NCBI GenBank assembly: GCA_031284475.1
Contig: JAISZV010000050.1
Coordinates: 1 to 5,581, forward strand
Reading direction: 5' to 3'
From: Proteiniphilum sp.
Lineage (GTDB): Bacteria > Bacteroidota > Bacteroidia > Bacteroidales > Dysgonomonadaceae
Length of the DNA stretch: 5,581 nucleotides
In this document: one piece after another, positions 5,534-5,581 of the stretch
Layout of the letters: each line of letters begins with the position of its first letter
How positions within the stretch are numbered: position 1 is the stretch's first letter
Program-made: the position numbers and the translations under genes
Notes under the pieces: generated by a model
What the model was told of the DNA's origin: nothing
What the model saw: the letters and a program-made list of their open reading frames with translations, nothing else
The model's database searches: none

Positions 5534-5581
5534 TTTTCCGGATTTATGATTGAATCTTTTGATTTATCTGTTTCAGTTAAA

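Overview
The window comes from a member of the Bacteroidota, probably Bacteroidales. The evidence is the two promoters of the Bacteroides type (TTTG, 19 bases, TAnnTTTG), the A-rich leaders without clear Shine-Dalgarno sequences, the KduI/SDR/KdgK/Eda proteins that resemble Bacteroidales forms, and a DUF4861 lipoprotein. It is chromosomal-type catabolic DNA. I saw no transposase, phage gene, CRISPR array, tRNA or rRNA.

Layout: six genes run leftward on the minus strand as one apparent operon. In order of transcription they are kduI (5125 to 4283), a KduD/gluconate 5-dehydrogenase-type SDR (4234 to 3443), a DUF4861 lipoprotein (3274 to 2120), kdgK (2118 to 1081), eda (1028 to 360), and the first 98 codons of an ExuT-like major facilitator transporter (294 to 1, cut by the window edge). 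The only promoter I can find for them is just upstream of kduI (5198 to 5168); no TAnnTTTG motif lies in the internal gaps.

The enzymes form the whole intracellular route for unsaturated uronates released from pectin or other uronic-acid glycans. 5-Keto-4-deoxyuronate goes to 3-deoxy-D-glycero-2,5-hexodiulosonate (KduI), then to 2-keto-3-deoxygluconate (SDR acting as KduD), then to KDPG (KdgK), then to pyruvate plus glyceraldehyde-3-phosphate (Eda). The transporter would supply uronate. The polysaccharide lyase and unsaturated glucuronyl hydrolase that would come first are not in the window. The exported DUF4861 protein, of unknown function, sits in the middle and is nearly fused to kdgK (1-base gap).

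The right end (5126 to 5581) has no convincing gene but much regulatory structure. It holds the kduI promoter, a second promoter firing rightward out of the window (5471 to 5501), and a shared operator-like palindrome, TTTGTG-N4-TACACA, at the same place relative to the -7 box of both promoters. This suggests one repressor controls the operon and an unseen divergent gene. Between the promoters lie a terminator-like hairpin on the plus strand and two short minus-strand reading frames of doubtful status. A perfect 16-bp hairpin without a T-tract lies between the SDR and the DUF4861 gene.
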